Shown: in pieces, positions 5,324 through 13,958 of the stretch
Numbering within the stretch: position 1 is the stretch's first letter
How the letters are laid out: each line of letters begins with the position of its first letter
Source: DATFXM01 sp035315885
Lineage (GTDB): Bacteria > Acidobacteriota > Blastocatellia > UBA7656
Assembly: GCA_035315885.1 (NCBI GenBank)
Contig: DATFXM010000186.1
Span: forward strand, 1 to 22,942
Direction of reading: 5' to 3'
DNA length: 22,942 bases
The notes under the pieces: model-generated
Seen by the model: only the letters and a program-made list of their open reading frames with translations
What the model was told of the DNA's origin: nothing
Database searches by the model: none
Made by a program: the position numbers and the translations under genes

Positions 5324-8017
5324 CTATTCGTATCTCAATGCCTCGATCGGATCAACTCTGCTTGCGCGGTGGGCCGGGAAAAAACACGCCAGGAGTGCTG
5401 AACTGACCAGAACCGCAGAAATCCCGAGCAACACTACACCGTCAATTCTGCCGACTTGATACAGAGTCCCCTCCATTACCCGTCCGACGGCGTACGAACC
5501 CGCCAACCCAACCAGCAAACCAACACACGCCAGCGCGCTGCCTTCCTTCAACACCAGGCCAAGAACCGTGCCCCGGCTTGCACCCAACGCCATTCGAACG
5601 CCAAACTCGTGCGTGCGTTGCGCCACTCCAAACGCCATCACCCCGTAGATCCCGACTCCTGCCAGCAACAATGCCAGTATCGCGAATCCTGCGTACAGCA
5701 CCATTGCGAAACGATCGTTAGCCAGTATATCGTGGATCTGCTGGTCCATCGTCTTTACACCCGCCACAGGCACATCCGGATCTACGGAGTTCACTGCTTC
5801 AGCAATTCGATCGATCAGACCTGCCGTCTCACCACTTGTCCGCAACGCAACTGAAAGACCTGGCCACGGACTCTGCCAGAACGGCACATAGACCTCGGGA
5901 AAGTCCTCTCTCGAACCATCGAGGTTGGCAACGTTGTTAACCACGCCGACGATCTGCCACTCGACCGGCGGACCGAGCTTCGCAGTTCCCGGAATAAGCT
6001 CCGGTATCTTGATCCTTTGCGTTAGCGGATCTTCATCGGGAAAATAGCGCCTGGCAAGGCTTGCGCTGACAATCGCCACTCGCTGATTTCCGGCGTCGTC
6101 TTGCTCGGTAAACCCACGCCCGCTCAGGATGCTTATGCCAAAGGTCCTGAAGTAGTCCGGCGTTACCATTTCAAAACCCGCGCCCGGCTGTTCGGATGGC
6201 GGAGGGGCCGGTCTGCCGGAGACGTTAAAGCCCAGGCCAAAGCCCGCCCCGCGTATCGGCATTCCCGTAGTAACCGCCGCGGACTCAATACCCGGTACCG
6301 TTTGAAGCCGCTCGAGCAACTGCCGATAGTAATTGCTTATCTGTTCTCGTCCCCGCAGTCTGCCCGGGGCGACCGGCAGCGTAAACGTCAACACGTGATC
6401 CGAACGTATTCCCAGATCGATCCGCGTCAAATTCCAAAAGCTCCGCAACGCCATTCCGCCCGCAGTCAACAGAGTCAGCGCGAGTCCGAATTCAACCACC
6501 ACCAGCGTCCGACGGAGACCGCGTCGTGCTTCACTCCCGCCGGTGCGGCCGCCCTGCTTCATGACCGCGTTCAAGCTCAGTCTGGTCGCTTGCCACGCCG
6601 GGGCCGAGCCGAACAACAATCCCGCGAGCATCGTCGACCCCACGGCAAAAAGAAATACCGGAAGACTGATCCTGATGTCCGCTTCCGAAGGCAACAGGTC
6701 AGGTGGCAGGATCGCCAATATTCCAGCGATTATTGCCCTTCCTGCGATGAGGCCCAGCACTCCCCCGGCAAAGGCGAGTACGACGCTCTCGATCAGGAAT
6801 TGACCGACCAACCTCGACTTGGACGCACCGATTGCCGCCCTGATCGCGACCTCTTTTTCGCGAGACGCACCTCGTGACAACAAAAGGTTCGCGATGTTGA
6901 CGCAGGCTATCAACAGCAGACAACCAACTACGGCAAGTAACAGCCAGAGATTTCTTCGGGTCGCATCCGGCATGAAGTTGTTGTGCAGTAGCTGAACAGC
7001 GACGTCCGAGTTTGCATTGGTTTCAGGATGTTCCTCCGCAAGCTGCATCGCGATGCCGTGCATTTCTGATTGCGCCTGCTCGAGCGACACGCCATCCTTC
7101 AAGCGACCCATTACCAGCAGCCAGTGAAAATCGTGATTGATTAGTTCGGGCGTGAATACAAGCGGAACGGAGAGCTGGTTGGGATGCCGATCCGTTAACC
7201 CGGGCGCCAGGATTCCTACGACGGTATAGGGCTCGCCGTTCATCCTGACCTGTTTGCCGACCAGCTCAGGATCGGCGCCAAACTGCTGCTTCCAGAGTTT
7301 GTTGCTGATTATTACTACCCGGTCGTTACCCGGGCGGCATTCTTCGGGCAGAAAGTCCCTGCCACTCGCAAACGGATAACCGACCATGTTAAAGAGTCCC
7401 GCGGTGTACGCACCGCCGGTCACCTGCTCCGGACGATCGATCGTGGCCAGGTTGAACTTGCCACCGCCATTCCACGCGGCCAGATTCTGAAAGACTGTGT
7501 TGCGACGCTTCCACTCGAGGTAATCAGCCGCTGAAGTTACGTTGCGATCCGTCCCAACTGTTGACCAGACCATCACCAGTTGATCGGGCTTTGGATAGGG
7601 CATGGGTTCAAACAGGACTGCGTACAACACGCTGAAGATCGCTGTCGTAGCACCAATGCCCAATGCCAGCGTCACCACGGCAACCATCGTGAAGCCAATG
7701 TGCTTGCGCAGCATTCTGATGGCGAAACGCAAATCCTGCCAGACCGCAGCCAACCGCCTGCCCTTCCTCGAGAGCGTAGTGTCCTCCCCAATCTCCTCGC
7801 ACTCGACCCGCCTGAGCTCCGCTTCCAACAGCTCGCTCTCGCGGAGTTCTTCGAGCAACATCCGCGAAGCCTCTTCCGGAGTTGCTCCATCGCTGATCAA
7901 GTCCTCAAAGAGAGATTCGAAGTGCTGGACCAGCTCTTCGATCACATCATTTCGACGAACCGGATCAATCTTCAGGGCCGCCAATTGACGCTCGATCTCA
8001 CTTCTCCAGTCCGGCAT
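5324..8017 (-). CDS. ADOP-1: MacB/FtsX-type permease with N-terminal prefix domain
   Basis: An 897-residue inner-membrane permease of the acidobacterial duplicated orphan permease type. Residues 1 to about 92 are a soluble, acidic, helical prefix (VIEELVQHFESLFEDLI, EEASRMLLEELRE). Then come the first membrane helix (about 107-130), a MacB-type periplasmic domain, an FtsX domain (from about 355, LLLAVVGCLLLIACVNIANL, REKEVAIRAAIGASKSRL), a second membrane/periplasmic module, and a final FtsX domain (FAMVLYAGFAILALLLAGVG, HEFGVRMALGASRGTV) ending DPIEALRYE. MacB relatives work with an ATPase; none lies beside this gene. The start at 8017 has AGGAG at 8024-8028. A 145-base inverted repeat separates it from ADOP-2 upstream, so its transcription may be separate. 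Substrate unknown. Confidence 0.92.
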   Translation of the reverse strand: MPDWRSEIERQLAALKIDPVRRNDVIEELVQHFESLFEDLISDGATPEEASRMLLEELRESELLEAELRRVECEEIGEDTTLSRKGRRLAAVWQDLRFAIRMLRKHIGFTMVAVVTLALGIGATTAIFSVLYAVLFEPMPYPKPDQLVMVWSTVGTDRNVTSAADYLEWKRRNTVFQNLAAWNGGGKFNLATIDRPEQVTGGAYTAGLFNMVGYPFASGRDFLPEECRPGNDRVVIISNKLWKQQFGADPELVGKQVRMNGEPYTVVGILAPGLTDRHPNQLSVPLVFTPELINHDFHWLLVMGRLKDGVSLEQAQSEMHGIAMQLAEEHPETNANSDVAVQLLHNNFMPDATRRNLWLLLAVVGCLLLIACVNIANLLLSRGASREKEVAIRAAIGASKSRLVGQFLIESVVLAFAGGVLGLIAGRAIIAGILAILPPDLLPSEADIRISLPVFLFAVGSTMLAGLLFGSAPAWQATRLSLNAVMKQGGRTGGSEARRGLRRTLVVVEFGLALTLLTAGGMALRSFWNLTRIDLGIRSDHVLTFTLPVAPGRLRGREQISNYYRQLLERLQTVPGIESAAVTTGMPIRGAGFGLGFNVSGRPAPPPSEQPGAGFEMVTPDYFRTFGISILSGRGFTEQDDAGNQRVAIVSASLARRYFPDEDPLTQRIKIPELIPGTAKLGPPVEWQIVGVVNNVANLDGSREDFPEVYVPFWQSPWPGLSVALRTSGETAGLIDRIAEAVNSVDPDVPVAGVKTMDQQIHDILANDRFAMVLYAGFAILALLLAGVGIYGVMAFGVAQRTHEFGVRMALGASRGTVLGLVLKEGSALACVGLLVGLAGSYAVGRVMEGTLYQVGRIDGVVLLGISAVLVSSALLACFFPAHRASRVDPIEALRYE

Positions 8018-8050
8018 AAATCACTCCTGACTTACTGAGTTCTAGTTCTA

Positions 8051-8195
8051 AGTGCTGAGTGCTGAGTTCGTTCCTGGTTTCTGGTCTCTGGTTTCTGGTC
8101 TCTCGGCGATTCTTTATTGGCTTAAGTCGACACTGCGGTAACCAGACACTCCGCGGTCGAACCAGAAACCAGGAACCAACTCAGCACTCAGCACT
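8051..8195. repeat. Long inverted repeat made of tandem heptamers (IR1)
   Basis: The 35-base arms 8051-8085 and 8161-8195 are reverse complements at 34 of 35 positions (single mismatch at 8069/8177), around a 75-base loop. The left arm and its continuation read as consecutive 7-mers: AGTGCTG, AGTGCTG, AGTTCGT, TCCTGGT, TTCTGGT, CTCTGGT, TTCTGGT. The structure fills most of the spacer between ADOP-2 (stop at 8204) and ADOP-1 (start at 8017), beginning eight bases after the ADOP-2 stop. Minus-strand RNA would form a very stable stem; there is no following T-run, so it is not a classical intrinsic terminator. Confidence 0.85.
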
Positions 8196-8203
8196 CCTCC
8201 CCT

Positions 8204-10912
8204 CTACTCGTTTCTGAGCGCAAGCATCGGATCCACGCTTGCCGCTCGGCGCGCGGGAAAATAACCGGCAACCGCTCCAATCACGAGAAACAGGGCGACG
8301 ACCAAAAGGAACGTCACCGGATCGGTAGCCGTAACAGCATAGAGTAAGCCCGTCATAACCCGCGTAAGCACTAACGAGATGACTACTCCGACCGCAAGAC
8401 CTCCCACCACCAGCCTCACGCTCTGGCCGATCACCAGCCTTAGAATCCCTTTCCTCGTAGCACCAAGAGCCACTCGCACTCCCATTTCGTAAGTCCGCTG
8501 CGCAGCCGCGTAAGACACAACCCCATAAGTTCCAACCGAAGCCAGAACCAATGCCGTCAACCCGAACGCAAGAAACAACCATGTAATTGCGCGAGATTCC
8601 GCGCTGGCAGCGCCAACCGCGACCGACATACTCCTGACCTCGCTTACGGGAGTATTGGGATTCAAACTGGCAACCACCTCCCGCAGCTCGCTGCCAACGC
8701 GGGAAGAGTCATAAGACGTCCGCAATGCCAAAGTCATCGAAGATGGTATGAAACGATCTACATCAACCGACTGAGCGTAAGGCATGTAAAACGCTCCCTG
8801 GATGAACCCCGGAGACTTGTCGCTCAGACTAAATTGTCGTACGTCGCCCGCTACGCCGACTACAGTACGGCCATCCTTCTCCCAAACCACTCTTATGTGC
8901 TTGCCGATTGGGCTGTCGTTACCCCAGAACCGCTTGGCTGTGGTCGCGCTGACGATGATCACCGGCTCAGACTTTTCTCCGTCGGAGTACGAGAACGACC
9001 GGCCCATCAGAATCGGAATTTGCATGACCCGAAAGTAGTCGGGGGTAACCGCGCCTGACCACAACATCGGCACGAGCGCTGCTCCCGGGTCGAGCGGGTG
9101 ATCTTCTATCTCGACCGGAACAGCCGGAAGATCGGCGCTCAATGGAAGAGAATTCGCGGCAGCAACAGCCTCGACGCCAGTAACACGCTGCGCCCTCCTC
9201 AGCACCTCGTCATAGAAAGAGACGCAAGCCTCGCGTGACTCGCGAGCCGACTTGTTCGGAAAAACCGTGAGCGTAAGAATCTGATCAGGAACAAAGCCCA
9301 ACTGAACTCTGGTCAAAGCCCACAGACTCTTCAGCAACAGACCGGCGCCGATGACCAACACTACCGCGATCGCGACCTCAGCACCTATCAACCAGCTCCG
9401 AACGCGCACCCCAGTGACCCCGCTTGACTGTTGACCTCTCGAACGAAGCGATTCCGCAAGATTCAATCGCGCAGCGCTCAACGCCGGTGCAAGCCCGAAC
9501 GCAAAACCAGTCACCACCGCAAGGCCGGTGACAAACGCGAGCACTCTCAGATCGATCTCGGCCCTTAGCAGTCCAACTGTGGTTGCGGGCAAGAAAGACT
9601 TCACCAGCGCAAGGCCTTCGAAAGCGAGGAACAGCCCCAGCGCGGAACCGATCACCGCCAACACAATACTTTCGGTCAATAGCTGCCGAACAATCCGGGA
9701 CTTTCCGGCTCCCAGAGCCGATCTGATGGTGATCTCTCTTCGCCGTGCAGAGGTTCGAGCCAGCAGCAGGCTCGCGACATTGACGCACGCGATTAGCAGC
9801 ACCAGACCAACCGCGCCTGACAAAATAAAGAGTTTGCCGCGAACATCCCCAACGATGTCTTCCTGAAGCGGGATAACGCGCGCGCTGGCGTTCCAGTTCG
9901 GCGGCACAGGGTAAGGGAACAAGGGAACCACTTCCGAGATGAGAGAGCGAAATTCCTGCTGAGCGCCATCTATGCGCGAGCCTGGCCTCAGCCGTCCTAT
10001 CAATGCCATCCATCCCCGGTTCCAGTAGTCGAGCGCGGCGCGCGAATCGAATCTGGCGGGAACCCAGAGTCTGACGTTTGGTGAAGGATACCGGACTTCG
10101 CTGCCGAGTACGCCAACCACGCGACGCGGCCGGCCTTCGATCATCACCGGCCGGTCGACAATCGCAGGGTCGCGATTGAATTTCTGCTCCCACAACGAAT
10201 GCGAAATGATCACAACATCATCGCGCCCCGGTTGGTCTTCGCCCGCTTCGAATAACCGGCCGAGCTCGGGCCTAACGCCGAGCACCGAGAAGAAATTCGC
10301 CGACACCGTACTGCCGACCAGATGCACAGCCTCACCCTGACCACTAAGATTGAATTCCGCGTCGGTGGTGAACGAGGCGATGTCCATGTCGCGCTCGCGT
10401 TTCTGGAACTCGGCTATCACGCCCTTCGGATACCATTCGGTCACCCTCATCAATCTATCGGGCTCGTTGTAGGGCAGCCCGCGCAGCAGCACGCTATGCA
10501 CGATGCTGAACATTGCAGCATTGCCGCCGATTCCCAGCGCCAGGGACATGGCAGCCGCCAGCGTGAAGATCGGGTTCCTCCTCAGCATGCGGAGGGCGTA
10601 TCTCAAGTCCTGTACGAGGTCTGACATGAGGCGTCTCCTGCCTGGCAACTCCTCGCGGTTAGGCACCCGCGCCTCAACCGGGATGCGGGCCAGGGCGGTT
10701 TGTTCGCTTCCCCACTCGCTCAACACTGTACGATACGCAGCGCGGGCAGAGGAGCCTTGCGCACGAAGCTCGCGGTACCTGTCTTCCAGGTGTTGCGAGA
10801 GTTCTTCAAGGACGTCGGGTTCGAGCACTGGTTCAAGCGCGTTGGCTGGCAACCTCGCCAGAATCTCTTTTTTCCAGTCGATACTACGATCGTCGAAGTC
10901 ACTCGCAGCCAT
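8204..10912 (-). CDS. ADOP-2: MacB/FtsX-type permease with N-terminal prefix domain
   Basis: A 902-residue permease of the same architecture as ADOP-1. A prefix of about 95 residues (WKKEILARLPANALEP, DVLEELSQHLEDRYRELRAQ, an Ala/Arg-rich helix) precedes LVQDLRYALRMLRRNPIFTL, the first membrane helix, the MacB-like periplasmic domain (SFTTDAEFNLSG, GEDQPGRDDVVIISHSLWEQ), FtsX 1 (LILSGAVGLVLLIACVNVAS-type helix, ARRREITIRSALGAGKSRIV), a second half, and FtsX 2 (YEMGVRVALGATRKGILRLV) ending DPMLALRNE. It starts at 10912 with GGAGGA about nine bases upstream and lies 88 bases behind padR, so the two probably form one transcript and the PadR protein likely controls it. No partner ATPase is nearby. 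The substrate cannot be inferred. Confidence 0.92.
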   Translation of the reverse strand: MAASDFDDRSIDWKKEILARLPANALEPVLEPDVLEELSQHLEDRYRELRAQGSSARAAYRTVLSEWGSEQTALARIPVEARVPNREELPGRRRLMSDLVQDLRYALRMLRRNPIFTLAAAMSLALGIGGNAAMFSIVHSVLLRGLPYNEPDRLMRVTEWYPKGVIAEFQKRERDMDIASFTTDAEFNLSGQGEAVHLVGSTVSANFFSVLGVRPELGRLFEAGEDQPGRDDVVIISHSLWEQKFNRDPAIVDRPVMIEGRPRRVVGVLGSEVRYPSPNVRLWVPARFDSRAALDYWNRGWMALIGRLRPGSRIDGAQQEFRSLISEVVPLFPYPVPPNWNASARVIPLQEDIVGDVRGKLFILSGAVGLVLLIACVNVASLLLARTSARRREITIRSALGAGKSRIVRQLLTESIVLAVIGSALGLFLAFEGLALVKSFLPATTVGLLRAEIDLRVLAFVTGLAVVTGFAFGLAPALSAARLNLAESLRSRGQQSSGVTGVRVRSWLIGAEVAIAVVLVIGAGLLLKSLWALTRVQLGFVPDQILTLTVFPNKSARESREACVSFYDEVLRRAQRVTGVEAVAAANSLPLSADLPAVPVEIEDHPLDPGAALVPMLWSGAVTPDYFRVMQIPILMGRSFSYSDGEKSEPVIIVSATTAKRFWGNDSPIGKHIRVVWEKDGRTVVGVAGDVRQFSLSDKSPGFIQGAFYMPYAQSVDVDRFIPSSMTLALRTSYDSSRVGSELREVVASLNPNTPVSEVRSMSVAVGAASAESRAITWLFLAFGLTALVLASVGTYGVVSYAAAQRTYEMGVRVALGATRKGILRLVIGQSVRLVVGGLAVGVVISLVLTRVMTGLLYAVTATDPVTFLLVVALFLVIGAVAGYFPARRAASVDPMLALRNE

Positions 10913-11000
10913 ACGAAGAGTTCCTCCAACAGTCGATACGTCGGTGGGCCGGCAGAGTTGCGGAGACGCGTCCGCGGAGTTCCGGTCACTAAGGCCGAGG

Positions 11001-11345
11001 TCAGGCGTGCTCTACCCTGGTGATGCGATTGATTGCGGCTACAAACTGTTCCCAGGTGTTCCTCTGTGTGGCGAGCACTTTTCTGCCGCTGGGAGTGAGC
11101 TTGTAGTAACGTCTCCTGCGCTGGCCTGCCTTTTCAACCCAGCGTCCCTGTATCCACCCTCTCTTTTCGAGCCGGTAGAGCAGCGGGTAGAGCGAAGCGA
11201 CATTGAATTTGACTGTCCCGTGCGAGCGGCTTTCGATCAGCTTGCTGATTTCGTAGCCGTGTCGCGGCCGCACCTCGATGAGCGACAGAATCATCAATTC
11301 GGCGCTGCCCTTTTTTAGCTCGCGGTCGAATAGTTTCACTGACAT
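11001..11345 (-). CDS. PadR family transcriptional regulator
   Basis: A short PadR-type winged-helix repressor (114 residues from ATG 11345). It shows the family pattern: LFDRELKKGSAELMILSLI, RPRHGYEISKLIE, then the recognition region FNVASLYPLLYRLEKRGWI and the wing WVEKAGQRRRRYYKLTPSGR, followed by one C-terminal dimerisation helix. PadR-ADOP gene pairs are common in Acidobacteriota, and this one sits 88 bases upstream of ADOP-2. The frame is open further upstream to 11447, but those residues come from a heptamer repeat and from the promoter, so I reject that start. ATGs at 11354 and 11360 are also in frame. None has a Shine-Dalgarno sequence, and the putative promoter ends right at the start codons, which suggests a very short or leaderless message. 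Confidence 0.88.
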   Translation of the reverse strand: MSVKLFDRELKKGSAELMILSLIEVRPRHGYEISKLIESRSHGTVKFNVASLYPLLYRLEKRGWIQGRWVEKAGQRRRRYYKLTPSGRKVLATQRNTWEQFVAAINRITRVEHA

Positions 11346-11360
11346 ATTTGGCATAGGCAT

Positions 11361-11390
11361 ATATTGCTGAGAGAGATGAATGGATGTCAA
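11361..11390 (-). promoter_or_regulatory. Putative padR promoter
   Basis: On the minus strand a perfect TTGACA (11385-11390) is followed after 17-18 bases by GCAATA/CAATAT (about 11361-11367), a weak -10, and AT-rich AATATATG. Transcription would start around 11350-11355, within a few bases of the padR ATGs. The AT-rich near-repeats CAATATATG and CCAAATATG on either side of the start are plausible PadR autoregulatory sites. The -35 box is seen directly; the rest is inference. Confidence 0.5.
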
Positions 11391-11423
11391 GGGGAGATTT
11401 TTGATGAGGGGATGAGGGGAACT

Positions 11424-11512
11424 AGCTCTGAGTTCTGAGCGCTTCACACGCGTGTCATCTGAACAACATCGAAGTACGTAGACCTGAATCGCGAGACTCA
11501 GAACTCAGAACT
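11424..11512. repeat. Inverted repeat of TTCTGAG/ACTCAGA heptamers (IR2)
   Basis: Arms 11424-11439 and 11497-11512 pair at 15 of 16 positions; the right arm is two and a bit copies of ACTCAGA, the left arm the reverse complement. The 57-base loop carries the palindrome ACACGCGTGT. The right arm ends four bases from the ADOP-3 stop codon (11517). Just to the left, GATGAGGG is repeated in tandem at about 11403-11419. The element fills the gap between ADOP-3 and padR. Confidence 0.75.
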
Positions 11513-11516
11513 TCCT

Positions 11517-13934
11517 CTACTCGTGCCGAAGCGCGATCATCGGATCGACGCGCGCAGCTCGACGAGCGGGAATGAAGCAAGCCAGAAATGCCGTGGAAAT
11601 CAAAATCACACACATCGTACCAAATGTGACCGGATCACTCGGACCAATGCCAAACAATAGCTCTCCTAAAAGTCTCGTGAGCCCCAACGCGCTCGTCAGC
11701 CCAATCCCCACTCCAGTCAACGTCAGTCGCAGACCATGCCCTATCACCATTCTCAACACGTCACCCGTCTGCGCGCCCAAAGCCACCCTTATCCCAATCT
11801 CCCGGACCTGCTCGGTCACCAGACACGACATCACCCCAAAAATTCCAACTGACGCCAACAAGAGCGCCACCGCGCCAAACGCCACAAACAGTCCAGCGTA
11901 GAGCCTCGGCTGCCAGATAGAGTTCGCAATCACCTCGTTCATCGTGAACACGCTTGTCACTGGCTGGCCTGAATCAATGCGTTTCACCTGCTCCGCGACT
12001 TCACTGGAAACACCCGATGCAGCGCCGTCGGCCTTTACTACAAGCGTCATTGCGGAAATCGAAATCTCTCGATACGGAAGATAAACGCAGTTGCGAATTG
12101 TCCGTTGCAGCCGTTGATGACGTACAGCCCCGGCTACGCCTACAATCGTGTGCCACGGCTCGTTGTCCTCCGGTGGACCAAACCTCACCCTCTTGCCAAC
12201 CGCATCTCCGTCAGGAAAGTACGATCGAGCCAAATCCTCATCGATAATAGTTACCGGAGGTCCCGAACTCCCATCGCTCTCCAGGAAGTCGCGACCCTGC
12301 AATAGCGGGATGCCCATTGTCTCAAAATAGCCCGGCGTTACGACATCGTGCTGAATAATCGGGGCCTGGCCTACTGACAATACAGGCCAACCTTCAACCG
12401 TGAGACTTCTGCCCCATTGGTCGCCCACAAGCGGCAGGCCTGCAATGGCCGCGGCATGCGTTACTCCCGGAAGCGAGCGAATGCGTGTCAACAAGTCGTC
12501 GTAGAATACTCGCCTGCTGGCCTCGTCGTTGTATTTGAATCTCGGCAGCGGGACAGTCGACGTCACTACGTTCGTGGGATCGAACCCAGGCCTCACGTGT
12601 TGCAGGTTTATGAAGCTCATCATCATCAGACCTGACCCTGCAAGCAGAACCAGGGAAACAGCCGTCTGTGCGACTACGAGCGCTCCACGAATGCGGTGCG
12701 AGCCTGAACCTGATCCCGAGCTGCGCCCCGCCTCTTTCAACATGCTGTTCAGGTCCAGCCGCGTAGTGAAAATCGCGGGCGCCAACCCGAACACAAGCGG
12801 CGTCAACACCGCGATCGCAATCGTGAATCCCAGCACGCGGCCATCGATCTCGAATGTCATCCAAAACGGGAGTGGACCGGGAAAAGCCTTCAACGCGATA
12901 TCCCTCGCCCATAGAGACAGCACTATCCCGATGGCACCGCCCGATACGCCCAGCAACAAGCTCTCAGTAAGGAGCTGACGCAGTATCCTTCGGCGACTCC
13001 CGCCGACCGCCGCGCGAATCGCAATCTCTTTCTGCCGTGAGGTGGCCCGCGCCAGCAGGATGTTAGCGACATTGGCGCAGGCGATCAGAAGTACACAGCC
13101 CACCGCGCCGAGCAGCGTAAACAGCGGAAGACGAAAGTCCCCGGTTATGTAACGTCGAAAGTCAGTCAGCTTTACCCCAAGACCCTCGTTTGTGACCGGG
13201 TTCTCCTGTTCGATACCCTTCGCTATCGAATCCATCTCAGCCTGTGCGCGCTCGATCGACACTCCCGATTTCAAAAGGGCCATGCAGTCAAGGCCGTGAT
13301 CGGTCCTCCTGAACATTTTTGTGTCGAGGGCAAGCGGCATCCACAGCTCGGTCACTCCTGGAAAATTGAATCCGGGCGGCATCACTCCGATCACGGTGCG
13401 AGGACGCGCATTCACCAGGATGCTCTTTCCAACTATCTCCTTGTCTGAGCCGAATCGACGCTTCCATATGCCGTCGCTCAGGATGACTACCGGGTTCTGA
13501 TTTGGACGATCCTCTTCCGGAGAGATCGTACGTCCCAATTGAGGGCTCACGCCTAGAATCTCGAATACTCCGCTCGCGATCATGCCGACCTGTACGTACT
13601 CGGGATCGACTCCTTCAGCGATCGTGGCACCTCCGGTCATCCACGCTCCAATCCCGTCGAACACTGAGTTTCGTTCTCTCCAGTCTAGGTAGTTGGGAAA
13701 CGAGATGCTCATGGTTCGTCCGTAGGACTGGTTGTCGGACGTCTCTTCAATGAATACCAACCGGTCGGAGTGCTGATAAGGCAGCGGCCTTAAGAAGATG
13801 CCGTTGATGAAGTTGAATATCGTCGTCGTAGCGCCGATGCCGATGGCCAGCGTAGCAATCGCGATGAGCGCCGAAGCGGGCTTCTTCGCAAACACCCGCA
13901 AGCCGTATCGAATGTCCTGCAAGAAATTCCCCAT
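11517..13934 (-). CDS. ADOP-3: MacB/FtsX-type permease without prefix domain
   Basis: An 805-residue duplicated permease that begins directly with FLQDIRYGLRVFAKKPASAL and the first membrane helix (ATLAIGIGATTTIFNFINGI), so it lacks the 90-residue soluble prefix of ADOP-1 and ADOP-2. The order is MacB-type periplasmic domain, FtsX 1 (LLGAVGCVLLIACANVANIL, RQKEIAIRAAVGGSRRRILR), second periplasmic domain, and FtsX 2 (AVALLLASVGIFGVMSCLV, REIGIRVALGAQTGDVLRMV), ending DPMIALRHE. A good AGAGGA ribosome site lies about six bases before ATG 13934. It follows ADOP-4 by only 24 bases, so ADOP-4 and ADOP-3 are almost certainly co-transcribed and may act as a pair. No ATPase gene adjoins. Substrate unknown. 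Confidence 0.92.
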   Translation of the reverse strand: MGNFLQDIRYGLRVFAKKPASALIAIATLAIGIGATTTIFNFINGIFLRPLPYQHSDRLVFIEETSDNQSYGRTMSISFPNYLDWRERNSVFDGIGAWMTGGATIAEGVDPEYVQVGMIASGVFEILGVSPQLGRTISPEEDRPNQNPVVILSDGIWKRRFGSDKEIVGKSILVNARPRTVIGVMPPGFNFPGVTELWMPLALDTKMFRRTDHGLDCMALLKSGVSIERAQAEMDSIAKGIEQENPVTNEGLGVKLTDFRRYITGDFRLPLFTLLGAVGCVLLIACANVANILLARATSRQKEIAIRAAVGGSRRRILRQLLTESLLLGVSGGAIGIVLSLWARDIALKAFPGPLPFWMTFEIDGRVLGFTIAIAVLTPLVFGLAPAIFTTRLDLNSMLKEAGRSSGSGSGSHRIRGALVVAQTAVSLVLLAGSGLMMMSFINLQHVRPGFDPTNVVTSTVPLPRFKYNDEASRRVFYDDLLTRIRSLPGVTHAAAIAGLPLVGDQWGRSLTVEGWPVLSVGQAPIIQHDVVTPGYFETMGIPLLQGRDFLESDGSSGPPVTIIDEDLARSYFPDGDAVGKRVRFGPPEDNEPWHTIVGVAGAVRHQRLQRTIRNCVYLPYREISISAMTLVVKADGAASGVSSEVAEQVKRIDSGQPVTSVFTMNEVIANSIWQPRLYAGLFVAFGAVALLLASVGIFGVMSCLVTEQVREIGIRVALGAQTGDVLRMVIGHGLRLTLTGVGIGLTSALGLTRLLGELLFGIGPSDPVTFGTMCVILISTAFLACFIPARRAARVDPMIALRHE

Positions 13935-13958
13935 CTTGTGTCCTCTAATAGAAGAGAG

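Noticed and set aside
6101..6877. Long plus-strand open frame antisense to ADOP-1 (258 codons) and similar frames opposite other ADOP genes
   Set aside because: Composition is Arg/Gln/Pro-rich without domains, and the minus strand encodes clearly conserved permeases throughout.
8051..8195. Heptamer runs as a CRISPR array or as insertion-sequence ends
   Set aside because: Units are 7 bases with no unique spacers, no cas or transposase gene is near, and no target-site duplication is visible.
11346..11447. 34-residue N-terminal extension of PadR
   Set aside because: The extra codons fall in the GATGAGGG/TTCTGAG repeats and in the TTGACA promoter, and PadR proteins of this type begin at MSVKLFDRELKKG.
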